Of a DNA stretch of 7,757 nucleotides, positions 1-6,180 are shown one piece after another. This DNA comes from an uncultured Bacilli bacterium (GTDB lineage Bacteria; Bacillota_I; Bacilli_A; RFN20; CAG-631): assembly GCA_934215405.1 (NCBI GenBank), contig CAKPZU010000103.1, positions 1-7,757 of the forward strand, read 5' to 3'. Every line of letters begins with the position of its first letter. Position 1 is the stretch's first letter. The notes beneath the pieces are model-generated. The model did not search any database and had not been told where the DNA came from. It saw only the letters and a list, made by a program, of their open reading frames with translations. The position numbers were made by a program, and so were the translations under genes.

Positions 1-758
1 ATATAGAGGTTTGAATAAAATGCATTCATACTAATTGAACGTGTTTTAGGAAGAACTTTATATGCTTTGTCCTTTTTTCCATATGGGTAAACTCTTAACT
101 CTTTTAGATTTTTTGAATATATTACGCCATCAATTGCTTCAATAAATTCACTTTCTCCATCAATATAAAATCCTTCCATATTTTCACATTTATAAAAAGC
201 AAACTTAGAGACATATACTATTGATTTTGGTAATGTTATTTTTGTTAATGATTTACATTCTAAAAATGAATTATCCTCTATTTTTTTTAGTGTAGAAGGG
301 AAACTAATTTCTTTTAAATTTTTACAAGAACTAAAAACGCCTGGATTTATTTTCTCTAATTTCGAATTTGGAGAAAAAATTACTTTTTCAATAAAATAAC
401 AATCTCTAAAAGCATTATCACAAATTTCAGTAATTGAGTCAGGTATAACTAAAGTTATTAATTTGTCAATTCTATATTTAAAATATGAAAGCGCATCTTT
501 TCCAATTCTTTTGATTGTTTCACCATTTATTGAAGAAGGGATGATAATTTGATTATTTTCTATTAGTGTAATATTTTTAATTTTAAAGAGCGAACCGTTA
601 TTATAACTATAATCACGTTCTAAATCTATATATTCACTACTACTTTCTTCAATATCTTCACTTGATGACGATGATATGGATACATCGCTATTTCCATGTT
701 TACATGACATAGAAGATAGAATCAAGAAAATTACTGCACAAATTTTTTTTAATTGCAT
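1..758 (-). CDS. BspA-type leucine-rich-repeat lipoprotein, C-terminus cut by the window edge
   Basis: My own translation of the minus strand from ATG at 756-758 stays open for 252 codons to the left edge, so the 3' end is missing. It begins MQLKKICAVIFLILSSMSC, a lipoprotein-like signal with a candidate lipidated Cys at residue 19. The -3 position is Ser, so the lipobox is loose. A Ser/Glu-rich linker (about 27-42) follows, typical of a cell-surface spacer. From about residue 98 there are repeats of roughly 23 residues of the LRR_5/BspA kind (for example IPDSITEICDNAFRDC, FPSTLKKIEDNSFLEC and LPKSIVYVSKFAFYKC). Family members are surface proteins implicated in adhesion or ligand binding; the ligand here is unknown. 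AGAGGAA at 764-770 sits 5 nt before the start, and a promoter lies just upstream (787-815). The lipid anchor is less certain than the repeat domain. Confidence 0.85.
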   Translation of the reverse strand, partial: MQLKKICAVIFLILSSMSCKHGNSDVSISSSSSEDIEESSSEYIDLERDYSYNNGSLFKIKNITLIENNQIIIPSSINGETIKRIGKDALSYFKYRIDKLITLVIPDSITEICDNAFRDCYFIEKVIFSPNSKLEKINPGVFSSCKNLKEISFPSTLKKIEDNSFLECKSLTKITLPKSIVYVSKFAFYKCENMEGFYIDGESEFIEAIDGVIYSKNLKELRVYPYGKKDKAYKVLPKTRSISMNAFYSNLY

Positions 759-763
759 ATATG

Positions 764-770
764 TTCCTCT
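764..770 (-). promoter_or_regulatory. Ribosome binding site of the LRR lipoprotein gene
   Basis: On the minus strand this reads AGAGGAA, 5 nt before the ATG at 756-758. It fixes the start of a gene that is open at its other end. Confidence 0.7.
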
Positions 771-786
771 CTATTCTATTAAGAAA

Positions 787-815
787 ATTATATATTAGTA
801 TTATTTTATTTACAA
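787..815 (-). promoter_or_regulatory. Sigma-A-type promoter of the LRR lipoprotein gene
   Basis: On the minus strand a TTGTAA -35 box (810-815) and a perfect TATAAT -10 box (787-792) are separated by exactly 17 bp. Transcription would start near 780, giving a leader of about 20 nt that carries the ribosome site. The promoter lies in the 68-bp gap after the upstream secreted-protein gene, so the lipoprotein gene can be expressed on its own. AT-rich DNA makes chance TATAAT boxes common, but the matching spacing adds weight. Confidence 0.6.
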
Positions 816-826
816 CAAAATTTTAT

Positions 827-1558
827 TTATGAAACTGCCTCATCTTTATTATAAAAGACTAATGTTCCATTCATAAATGCTTCAATATCTTCATCAACAA
901 GCACAATAATACCATTTGGTAAAATATAACTACCATTACGTGTTACAAATTTGATTGATTTTGTATTTTCAGTAATTATTAATTCCATATCTGCAGGTCC
1001 GCCACATAAAATGCATTTTTTACTATTTGAGCTACGAACTACATAATGTTCGTAAACTTCATTACCACAATAGCAATTTGCAAAGTGTGAATTTATAGTT
1101 GCCCATGTGTACACATTTTTATGCATATGATAGCCTTTTTCTTGTGATGATGTAATTGTAACTTTTAAATTATTGTTTTGCCAATCATCACTTGCAAAAC
1201 CTCTAGCTGAATACATTATATAAAATCCATTGTCATTAGTTAAATCAGATAAATTTATAGTAAATTCAAATGAGTAAGTTTTTGGTGTAGTATCAGTTTT
1301 ATTGCGACCATGTTCTATTTCAGTTTCATAATTTGCATTTGTCAAAGAATAATCAAACGTTAATGAAGTATATTCCTTTCTTGAAAATTGTATAGTGTTA
1401 GTTTCTATTTCTAATTGTACATTACTTATATTATCTAACGTTGAGTAACCTTGAAATAGTTCTTTACTACTACTTGCTAAGACATTTTTTAAATCAATTT
1501 TTACTGCGAATAACGACAGCATTGAAAATAATAATACAATCGATTTTTTCCTTTTCAT
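827..1558 (-). CDS. Secreted protein with CxC...CxxC cysteine module, function unknown
   Basis: The 243-residue product starts with a basic stretch (KRKK) and a hydrophobic core (about 7-20), then a plausible signal-peptidase site near VLA-SS (after 28). No lipobox Cys is present, so it is probably released or held by other contacts. Residues 30-140 alternate polar and hydrophobic positions like a beta-sandwich. Residues 144-190 hold all four cysteines (162, 164, 182, 185) as NCYCG and KCILCGG, with several nearby His (144, 146, 158, 171). This arrangement resembles a small zinc-ribbon or treble-clef module. The C-terminus (about 201-236) contains ILPNGIIVLVDEDIEAFMNG. From memory, similar Cys modules and tails occur in exported proteins of gut Bacilli, but I cannot name a family. 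AGGAG at 1565-1569 lies 6 nt before ATG 1558. No clear terminator follows. Its neighbour downstream is another surface protein. Confidence 0.8.
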   Translation of the reverse strand: MKRKKSIVLLFSMLSLFAVKIDLKNVLASSSKELFQGYSTLDNISNVQLEIETNTIQFSRKEYTSLTFDYSLTNANYETEIEHGRNKTDTTPKTYSFEFTINLSDLTNDNGFYIMYSARGFASDDWQNNNLKVTITSSQEKGYHMHKNVYTWATINSHFANCYCGNEVYEHYVVRSSNSKKCILCGGPADMELIITENTKSIKFVTRNGSYILPNGIIVLVDEDIEAFMNGTLVFYNKDEAVS

Positions 1559-1646
1559 TTTTTTCTCCTAACTTTTATAATTGATATTTTTATTTATTTA
1601 GTAAAATTAATCAAGTTTCATTTAGAAACATAGCACTTTTAGCAAC

Positions 1647-1661
1647 TCTACTAATAGTAGA
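1647..1661. repeat. 15-bp interrupted palindrome upstream of the secreted-protein gene
   Basis: TCTACTA and TAGTAGA flank a single central A. It lies about 90 bp before the start of the secreted-protein gene (1558), in the gap after the 1713-1738 terminator, where that gene's promoter should be. It could be an operator or chance in AT-rich DNA. I could not identify a confident promoter in this gap. Confidence 0.35.
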
Positions 1662-1712
1662 TAATGTTTTTTTACAAAAAATAATAATGTTAATGTTCTA
1701 TTAAGTGTAAAT

Positions 1713-1738
1713 AAAAAGACGATTAAATCGCCCTTTTT
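1713..1738 (-). terminator. Rho-independent terminator of the M18-S51-GNAT-kinase run
   Basis: On the minus strand, AAAAAGGGCGAT and ATCGTCTTTTT pair around a TTA loop, with one G bulge and one G-T pair. The downstream arm ends in T5 and continues as ATTT. The hairpin overlaps the kinase stop codon (1737-1739) and separates this run from the secreted-protein genes to the left. Confidence 0.8.
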
Positions 1739-2234
1739 ACACATTTATTTTATGAATTTTTTTATTTTTATTATTGTCAATGACTATTATTTCTTTAAAT
1801 CCTTCATCTTTAGAAGGAGGAATTATTCGATCATTATATCCACTAATAATATTTACTGGTAGATATCTTTCGCTTGGATTTTGATTTCTTTTTTCAACTC
1901 GATTAATACATTTATCCACATCAGTTATAAAATAATAAGCAATTTTTTCATAGTTATTAGCACCTAGTTTATTTATTTTATCAAAAAATAGTTTTCTAAC
2001 AGCAGGGGTTATGTTAGTAGCATCAAATATTAAGCTTTTATTAGAATTTAATATGTCAGCACATTGCTTATAAATTATTGGCCAAATATCGATTTCCTTA
2101 ACATTTGGATTATTATCTCTAACTTTATCAGAAGCCACTAAAATAGCATCCTTATATTTATTAATTAAAACCTCTTTACAATATGTTGATTTACCACTTC
2201 CTGGAATGCCAATTAGCATATGAACTATTTTCAT
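1737..2234 (-). CDS. Small P-loop kinase (AAA_33/polynucleotide-kinase-like)
   Basis: The 165-residue product carries a perfect Walker A loop, GIPGSGKST (9-17), at its N-terminus. It also has SDKVR (35-39), a strand ending FDATN (70-74), and Arg-rich segments RVEKR (112-116) and ER (122-123), followed by a PP...EGF segment (139-146). This order matches the COG4639/AAA_33 group of predicted kinases related to the kinase half of T4 polynucleotide kinase. The group transfers phosphate from ATP; the acceptor (nucleic-acid 5' end, nucleoside or other small molecule) cannot be read from sequence. Its ATG overlaps the TGA of the preceding GNAT gene (ATGA), and GGAG at 2243-2246 is 8 nt upstream, so translational coupling is likely. 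It is the last gene of the run, and a terminator overlaps its stop. There is no phosphatase or ligase partner domain. Confidence 0.85.
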   Translation of the reverse strand: MKIVHMLIGIPGSGKSTYCKEVLINKYKDAILVASDKVRDNNPNVKEIDIWPIIYKQCADILNSNKSLIFDATNITPAVRKLFFDKINKLGANNYEKIAYYFITDVDKCINRVEKRNQNPSERYLPVNIISGYNDRIIPPSKDEGFKEIIVIDNNKNKKIHKINV

Positions 2235-2983
2235 AAAATTTTCTCCATTTTAATAACATTTAGCTTCTCATCAAATTCATAGTAATAATTTGTTGCTATT
2301 ACTTTAACAATTCCATCAACTATTTTAAAAGCATCTATTTGATAGCCCTTATTAATTAACTTGTTTTTAATCTTTAAAGCTTTTTCATCATAAACCTTAC
2401 AATCCTTATTATCAATGTTAGCCAATAAAGGATGATTTATTAATTTTGATAATACTTTAATGCCTTCAATTTCTTTTTCATTTTCGGCAAATGTTGCTCC
2501 TAAATCTAAATATATTTTAGCAGCAATAAATGTGGTTGTTTGTGTTGAAATAAAAGCTTCATTGTAGCCTAGCTCTTTTAAATGCTTTAAGGCATAAGTA
2601 ATTAAGGGCTTAGCTAAATGCATTCCTTGATATTCTTTTTTAATAGCAACCCAATGTAAATAGCCTTCGTTTTTATTATTTGTCACAGTATTATAATAGC
2701 TAGTTGCTGTGCCAATTTTCTCATTTTTATCATTTACTAAGAAAATTAAACGATTATATAAATCTTTTTTATTTTTTAAATAGTATTCATTCCAAGCCTT
2801 TATTCCTTCTTCATCATTAATAAATTCTTGGGCTGATTTTTCAATTTCTAACCAATATTTTTCATCGCCATCTTTATAGAATTCAAAATGAAAATTATTA
2901 GGTAATGGATATTCTTTTATATCATTTAAAGATATTTTTAATAATAAATGATGAAAAGCAATTGTATTATCTAGTGTCAACAT
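2231..2983 (-). CDS. GNAT-family N-acetyltransferase with a C-terminal extension
   Basis: The 250-residue product has a GNAT fold at about residues 30-175. Strand beta-4 is GYLHWVAI (107-114), followed by the acetyl-CoA pyrophosphate loop YQGMHLAKPLI (118-128), a variant of the usual Q/R-x-x-G-x-A motif. The later helix-strand part ends at IYLDLGATF. The family moves an acyl group from CoA to an amine; the substrate is unknown. Residues about 176-250 lie beyond a normal GNAT domain and form a Lys-rich helix plus a predicted beta-hairpin (IVDGIVKVIATNYYYEF). They may be a small accessory domain that helps choose the substrate. The gene starts 17 bp inside the 3' end of the S51 gene, with AGAGGA at 2992-2997 placed 8 nt before the ATG. 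Its TGA stop overlaps the kinase start, so the three genes are probably made together. Confidence 0.85.
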   Translation of the reverse strand: MLTLDNTIAFHHLLLKISLNDIKEYPLPNNFHFEFYKDGDEKYWLEIEKSAQEFINDEEGIKAWNEYYLKNKKDLYNRLIFLVNDKNEKIGTATSYYNTVTNNKNEGYLHWVAIKKEYQGMHLAKPLITYALKHLKELGYNEAFISTQTTTFIAAKIYLDLGATFAENEKEIEGIKVLSKLINHPLLANIDNKDCKVYDEKALKIKNKLINKGYQIDAFKIVDGIVKVIATNYYYEFDEKLNVIKMEKIL

Positions 2984-3653
2984 TCTTTATTTCCTCTTTA
3001 CTATCTTTATTTATAAGATATCCTTTTTCATTATTACAATTTATTATACCTTTTATTTCATCATCAATAAATAATAAGGCAGTATTATCCTCAAGCGCTA
3101 AGCCATTAAAATTTGATTCACTAACAAATAAGTCAAATGATTTTCTTTCTTCTTCATTATAATGAGGACAAAAGCAATATGGTATAAAATCTAAGCATTT
3201 AACTAATGTTAAGCTAGCATTTTTATCTGTTGAACGATTACTGTCTGAATAGCCATTAGTAAAATAAGCCATAGCTCCAGCTGATATTCCTGTTAAAATA
3301 ATACCATTATCATAGGCCATTTTTAAATATTCATTAACGTGAGTTCTTTTAAAAATTCTCATCATTTTCGCAGTGTTACCACCACCAATATAAATAATAT
3401 TTGCACTAAATATTAAGCTTCTAATTAAATTATCATTATTTGTTTTTGATAAGTATAATGTTTTAACCTCACAATTTAAGCTTTCATAATAAGAAGTAAA
3501 ATTGTTAACATATTCACTATAATCATTACTAGCAATAGGAATAAATAAAACCTTAGGCTTATTTACATTTGCAAGACTTATTATATATTCATCTATTTTC
3601 TTTGTGGTTTTATTTAAAATATTTCCACCACCAATTGGAATAATTACTTTCAT
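2967..3653 (-). CDS. Peptidase E-like serine peptidase (family S51)
   Basis: The 228-residue product has the class-I glutamine-amidotransferase-like fold of the S51 family (peptidase E, cyanophycinase). Visible marks are IPIGGGN (5-11), YIGGGNT (88-94), the nucleophile elbow GISAGAM with Ser124, and CPHYNEEER with the likely catalytic His164. An acidic pair (Glu188, Asp189) near ALEDNTA is typical of the family, though which acidic residue completes the triad is not settled by sequence. Length fits peptidase E (about 230). Peptidase E removes N-terminal Asp from dipeptides; cyanophycinase is a longer protein, so dipeptidase activity in the cytoplasm is the better guess. There is no signal peptide. 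The gene follows the M18 aminopeptidase, a natural partner in peptide breakdown. No ribosome site is properly placed: AAGGTG lies 17 nt before the ATG, inside the terminator stem. Confidence 0.88.
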   Translation of the reverse strand: MKVIIPIGGGNILNKTTKKIDEYIISLANVNKPKVLFIPIASNDYSEYVNNFTSYYESLNCEVKTLYLSKTNNDNLIRSLIFSANIIYIGGGNTAKMMRIFKRTHVNEYLKMAYDNGIILTGISAGAMAYFTNGYSDSNRSTDKNASLTLVKCLDFIPYCFCPHYNEEERKSFDLFVSESNFNGLALEDNTALLFIDDEIKGIINCNNEKGYLINKDSKEEIKNVDTR

Positions 3654-3663
3654 AGTATCATAG

Positions 3664-3686
3664 AAAAAAGCACCTTAAGTGCTTTT
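3664..3686 (-). terminator. Intra-operon hairpin terminator after the M18 gene
   Basis: On the minus strand AAAAGCAC (3679-3686) and GTGCTTTT (3666-3673) form an 8-bp perfect stem with a 5-nt loop, and the T-run extends to 3664. It overlaps the M18 stop codon and ends only about 10 nt before the S51 start. Because there is no room for a new promoter after it, the S51, GNAT and kinase genes should depend on read-through or on a promoter inside the M18 gene. The stem also holds the only SD-like sequence (AAGGTG) near the S51 start. Confidence 0.7.
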
Positions 3687-5046
3687 AATCAATTTTTAAA
3701 AATTCAATGTATGCTAAATATGCTTCATATACATCTGCCTTTGAAACAATTTCCATTGGTGAGTGCATATTTAATACAGCAATACCAGCATCAATTACAT
3801 ACATATTATAATTACCTAAAATATAAGCAATTGTTCCGCCACCACCTTGGTCAACTTTACCAAGTTCGGCTGTTTGGAAGCCAATATTAGCATCATCAAA
3901 GCTCTTTCTAATTTGAGCAATAAATTCAGGCATAGCATCATTACAGCCACCCTTTCCACGTGAGCCTGTATATTTATTTAAACAAATACCTTTTCCTAAA
4001 TATGCTGAGTTTTTAGCTTCATTTACTTGTGGATATAATGGGTCAAATCCTGCTGACACATCACTTGATAGCATTTTTGTATTTTCCATAGCATGACGAA
4101 TTTTAATATCGTTATATGCAGTTGTTAAATTAATTAATTCTGCAACAGTATTTTCAAACCATTTAGAATCAGCTCCAGTTGCACCAATTGATCCAACCTC
4201 TTCCTTATCAACTAAAATAGCACAAGCTGTATATTTATTTACATCACTATCTAAAACAGCCATTAATGATGTATAAGCACAAACTCTATCATCATGTCCA
4301 TATCCTGCAACCATGCTTCTATCAAGACCATAGTCACGAGCATTACCTGCAGGAACTATTTCAAGCTCTGCTGATACGAAATCTTCTTCTTCAAAATCAT
4401 ATTTTTCCTTTAATAACTTTAAAACATTAGCTTTAACTAAATCCTTTTCGCCATTCTTTAATGGGATAGAGCCAACTGTTAAGTCTAAAGCTTCACCTTC
4501 AATTACTTTAGCAGCAGTTTTAGTTAATTGATCACCAGATAGGTGAATTAATAAATCAGAAATACCAACTACTGGATCGTTTTCATTATCACCAATAGCT
4601 ATGTTAATTGTGCTACCATCCTTTTTACATACAACACCATATATAGCAAGAGGAATAGTTACCCATTGATATTTTTTAATACCGCCATAATAGTGTGTAT
4701 CTAAAAGAGCAAAATCATTAGCCTCATATAAAGGGTTTTGCTTTACGTCAAGCCTTGGTGAGTCAATATGTGCACCAAGTACTCTTAAACCTTTTTCAAT
4801 TGGTTCATTACCAATAATAAATACAGCAATGTTTTTATTTTTATTAATTGCATAGACCTTATCACCAGCTTTTAAAGCTTTAACATCTTTAATATTTTTA
4901 AAGCCTTTGGCTTCAGCTAAAGCCTTAGCCTTACAAACACATAATCTTTCAGTCTTGCAATGACTTAAAAAATCCTTATAGCCTTCATTAAAGACCATTA
5001 TATTATCATAATTATCATACTTTTCCCAAATATTCTTTGAATACAT
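3685..5046 (-). CDS. M18-family zinc aminopeptidase (aspartyl aminopeptidase-like)
   Basis: This 453-residue protein has the full length and motif order of family M18. The first metal ligand is His93 in GAHIDSPRLD. The bridging Asp lies in GYGHDDRV (252-253), the catalytic and metal-binding glutamates are DKEEVGS (282-283), a further ligand is Asp329 in SSDVSAGFDP, and the last His is His428 in NMHSPMEI. Residues about 100-240 form the inserted butterfly (dimerization) domain typical of M18. Members are cytoplasmic dodecamers that release N-terminal residues, often acidic ones, from peptides. No signal peptide is present. AGGGAGGT at 5053-5060 is an excellent ribosome site 6 nt before the ATG, and an extended -10 promoter lies just upstream. 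It heads the run, and a terminator overlaps its stop. All Trp codons I checked are TGG. Confidence 0.95.
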   Translation of the reverse strand: MYSKNIWEKYDNYDNIMVFNEGYKDFLSHCKTERLCVCKAKALAEAKGFKNIKDVKALKAGDKVYAINKNKNIAVFIIGNEPIEKGLRVLGAHIDSPRLDVKQNPLYEANDFALLDTHYYGGIKKYQWVTIPLAIYGVVCKKDGSTINIAIGDNENDPVVGISDLLIHLSGDQLTKTAAKVIEGEALDLTVGSIPLKNGEKDLVKANVLKLLKEKYDFEEEDFVSAELEIVPAGNARDYGLDRSMVAGYGHDDRVCAYTSLMAVLDSDVNKYTACAILVDKEEVGSIGATGADSKWFENTVAELINLTTAYNDIKIRHAMENTKMLSSDVSAGFDPLYPQVNEAKNSAYLGKGICLNKYTGSRGKGGCNDAMPEFIAQIRKSFDDANIGFQTAELGKVDQGGGGTIAYILGNYNMYVIDAGIAVLNMHSPMEIVSKADVYEAYLAYIEFLKID

Positions 5047-5072
5047 AATTATACCTCCCTAATCAATAACTA

Positions 5073-5081
5073 ATTATATCA
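5073..5081 (-). promoter_or_regulatory. Extended -10 promoter of the M18 aminopeptidase run
   Basis: On the minus strand this reads TGATATAAT, an exact TGnTATAAT extended -10 box (hexamer 5073-5078). No good -35 box is seen, which is usual for extended -10 promoters. Transcription would begin near 5066, leaving a 20-nt leader with the strong ribosome site at 5053-5060. Confidence 0.6.
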
Positions 5082-5124
5082 TAAGAAACATATAAAAGAT
5101 ATTTCTTTTTTTATTTTTAAGTAG

Positions 5125-5130
5125 TATAAT
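5125..5130 (+). promoter_or_regulatory. -10 box of the YitT-family gene
   Basis: This is a perfect TATAAT on the plus strand, with only a weak -35 (TTTCTT, 5102-5107) at 17-bp spacing. Transcription would begin at about 5137. That is at or after the first possible ATG (5136), so it supports the later start at 5184. It faces away from the M18 promoter 45 bp to the left. Confidence 0.5.
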
Positions 5131-5139
5131 TTGTAATGC

Positions 5140-5161
5140 TAATAATGATTAGTCATTATTA
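5140..5161. repeat. Perfect 9-bp inverted repeat in the YitT leader
   Basis: TAATAATGA and TCATTATTA flank a TTAG loop, with no mismatch. It lies just after the predicted transcription start and 10 nt before the ribosome site (5172-5176). It could be an operator for a dimeric repressor or a 5' mRNA hairpin. The arms are AT-rich, so the RNA stem would be weak. Confidence 0.5.
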
Positions 5162-5171
5162 TATTAATATT

Positions 5172-5176
5172 GAGGA
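5172..5176 (+). promoter_or_regulatory. Ribosome binding site that sets the YitT start at 5184
   Basis: GAGGA lies 7 nt before the ATG at 5184-5186, whereas the two earlier in-frame ATG codons (5136 and 5145) have no Shine-Dalgarno sequence. The shorter start also gives the usual basic N-terminus before the first membrane segment. Confidence 0.7.
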
Positions 5177-5183
5177 TTATAAA

Positions 5184-6149
5184 ATGCTAAATAAACTAAA
5201 AAATTTTAACATTAAAAAATTTTTATTAATGAATCTTGGAATTCTTTGCTGTGCACTTGCTACTGTATTATTTATTACTCCATCTAAAATCGTAGTTGGT
5301 GGAGCAACAGGCCTTGCTGTTTTATTACAATTATTAACTAATGTTCATTACTATTATTATTTATATGGAATAAACATTACATTAATAATTATTTCATTTT
5401 TTACCTTAAAGAAGGAATTCACCTTAAAAACAATTTATGGTTCAATTATGCTTCCAACATATGGCGCATTGCTATCATTGATTTTCAATGCTTGTGGCTT
5501 AACTGATAATAGAATATTTGAACTAGTTTGTGGTGTTGAACCAATATTTATTGTTTTATTTGCAGCAATACTTATGGGCTTTGGCATCGGCATTAATATG
5601 AAATCTGGTGGTTCAACTGGTGGATTTGATATTTTAGAAAGTCTTGGTTTAAAATATTTCCATATACCATATTCAACATCGATGTATTCATTAGACGCAT
5701 TACTTGTAATTTTAGGAATGGTTTTCTATAAGCCAGGAGAACAGTTTGTCTTTGCCAATGGCTTATCAGAAGGGCTTGGAGCAATTATTTATGTTTTCTT
5801 AGATGGATTTGTTGTCGATACAATTACTTTTGGCGGCTATAATAAAAGAGCAGTATTTATTCGTTCAAGCAAATATGAAGAAATTCATGATGCTATTATT
5901 AATAAATTGATTAGAGGTATGACATACGTTGATGCACAAGGAGGATATTCCTTAACTCCAACAAAAATGATTGTATGTATTTGCTATTCAAGAGAATATT
6001 TTATTTTAAGAGATTTAGTTCAAAAGATTGATCCTAATGCCTTTATGTTTGTAACTAAAGCGACTGAAGTTAGAGGCCTTGGATTCAATTATGAAACGCC
6101 AGAGCATATTGCTAGGCGAAAAAAAATGCAACATAATAAAAAGGATTAG
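5184..6149 (+). CDS. YitT-family membrane protein (YitT/DUF161 plus C-terminal DUF2179 domain)
   Basis: From ATG 5184 the product has 321 residues. The frame is open from 5136, but the first 16 codons lack a ribosome site and probably precede or overlap the transcription start. About five or six hydrophobic segments are visible (roughly 12-31, 36-53, 58-74, 84-104, 118-137, 165-182 and 192-212, some re-entrant). Two related Gly-rich loops, VVGGATGLA (37-45) and SGGSTGGFD (141-149), suggest the internal duplication of this family. Residues about 222-300 form the soluble cytoplasmic DUF2179 domain (KRAVFIRSSKYEEIHDAI through KATEVRGLGF), which has a ferredoxin-like, PII-like character. YitT proteins are widespread in Bacillota, and their substrate is not firmly known. 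The gene is transcribed alone, away from the M18 run, and ends in a strong terminator that overlaps its TAG stop. Confidence 0.9.
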   Translation: MLNKLKNFNIKKFLLMNLGILCCALATVLFITPSKIVVGGATGLAVLLQLLTNVHYYYYLYGINITLIIISFFTLKKEFTLKTIYGSIMLPTYGALLSLIFNACGLTDNRIFELVCGVEPIFIVLFAAILMGFGIGINMKSGGSTGGFDILESLGLKYFHIPYSTSMYSLDALLVILGMVFYKPGEQFVFANGLSEGLGAIIYVFLDGFVVDTITFGGYNKRAVFIRSSKYEEIHDAIINKLIRGMTYVDAQGGYSLTPTKMIVCICYSREYFILRDLVQKIDPNAFMFVTKATEVRGLGFNYETPEHIARRKKMQHNKKD

Positions 6150-6170
6150 ATGGCGGTCTAATCCTTTTTA
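6137..6170. terminator. Bidirectional rho-independent terminator
   Basis: A perfect 14-bp stem (6137-6150 with 6157-6170) closes a TGGCGG loop. Each arm ends in a run of five A or T, so it can stop transcription on both strands. On the plus strand it ends the YitT gene and overlaps its stop. On the minus strand it lies 11 bp beyond the stop of the macro-like gene. Confidence 0.9.
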
Positions 6171-6180
6171 ATAAGTGGGT

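Noticed and set aside
1..758. Tandem DNA repeat array
   Set aside because: The repetition is at the protein level (LRR units of about 23 residues); the DNA copies are too diverged to call a nucleotide repeat.
2905..3162. 85-residue open frame on the plus strand
   Set aside because: It lies opposite the S51 and GNAT genes, which are strongly supported. Its composition is low-complexity Ser/Phe/Leu as expected from antisense of AT-rich code, and there is no ribosome site.
3650..3660. Mini-frame ATG-ATA-CTA-TGA on the minus strand whose stop overlaps the S51 start
   Set aside because: It has only three codons and no ribosome site of its own; such overlaps are common by chance in AT-rich DNA.
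5136..5183. N-terminal extension of the YitT protein by 16 codons
   Set aside because: No Shine-Dalgarno sequence precedes 5136 or 5145, and the predicted transcription start falls at about 5137; 5184 has GAGGA at the right distance.
5593..5784. 63-residue open frame on the minus strand
   Set aside because: It is antisense to the well-supported YitT gene and shows no motif or ribosome site.
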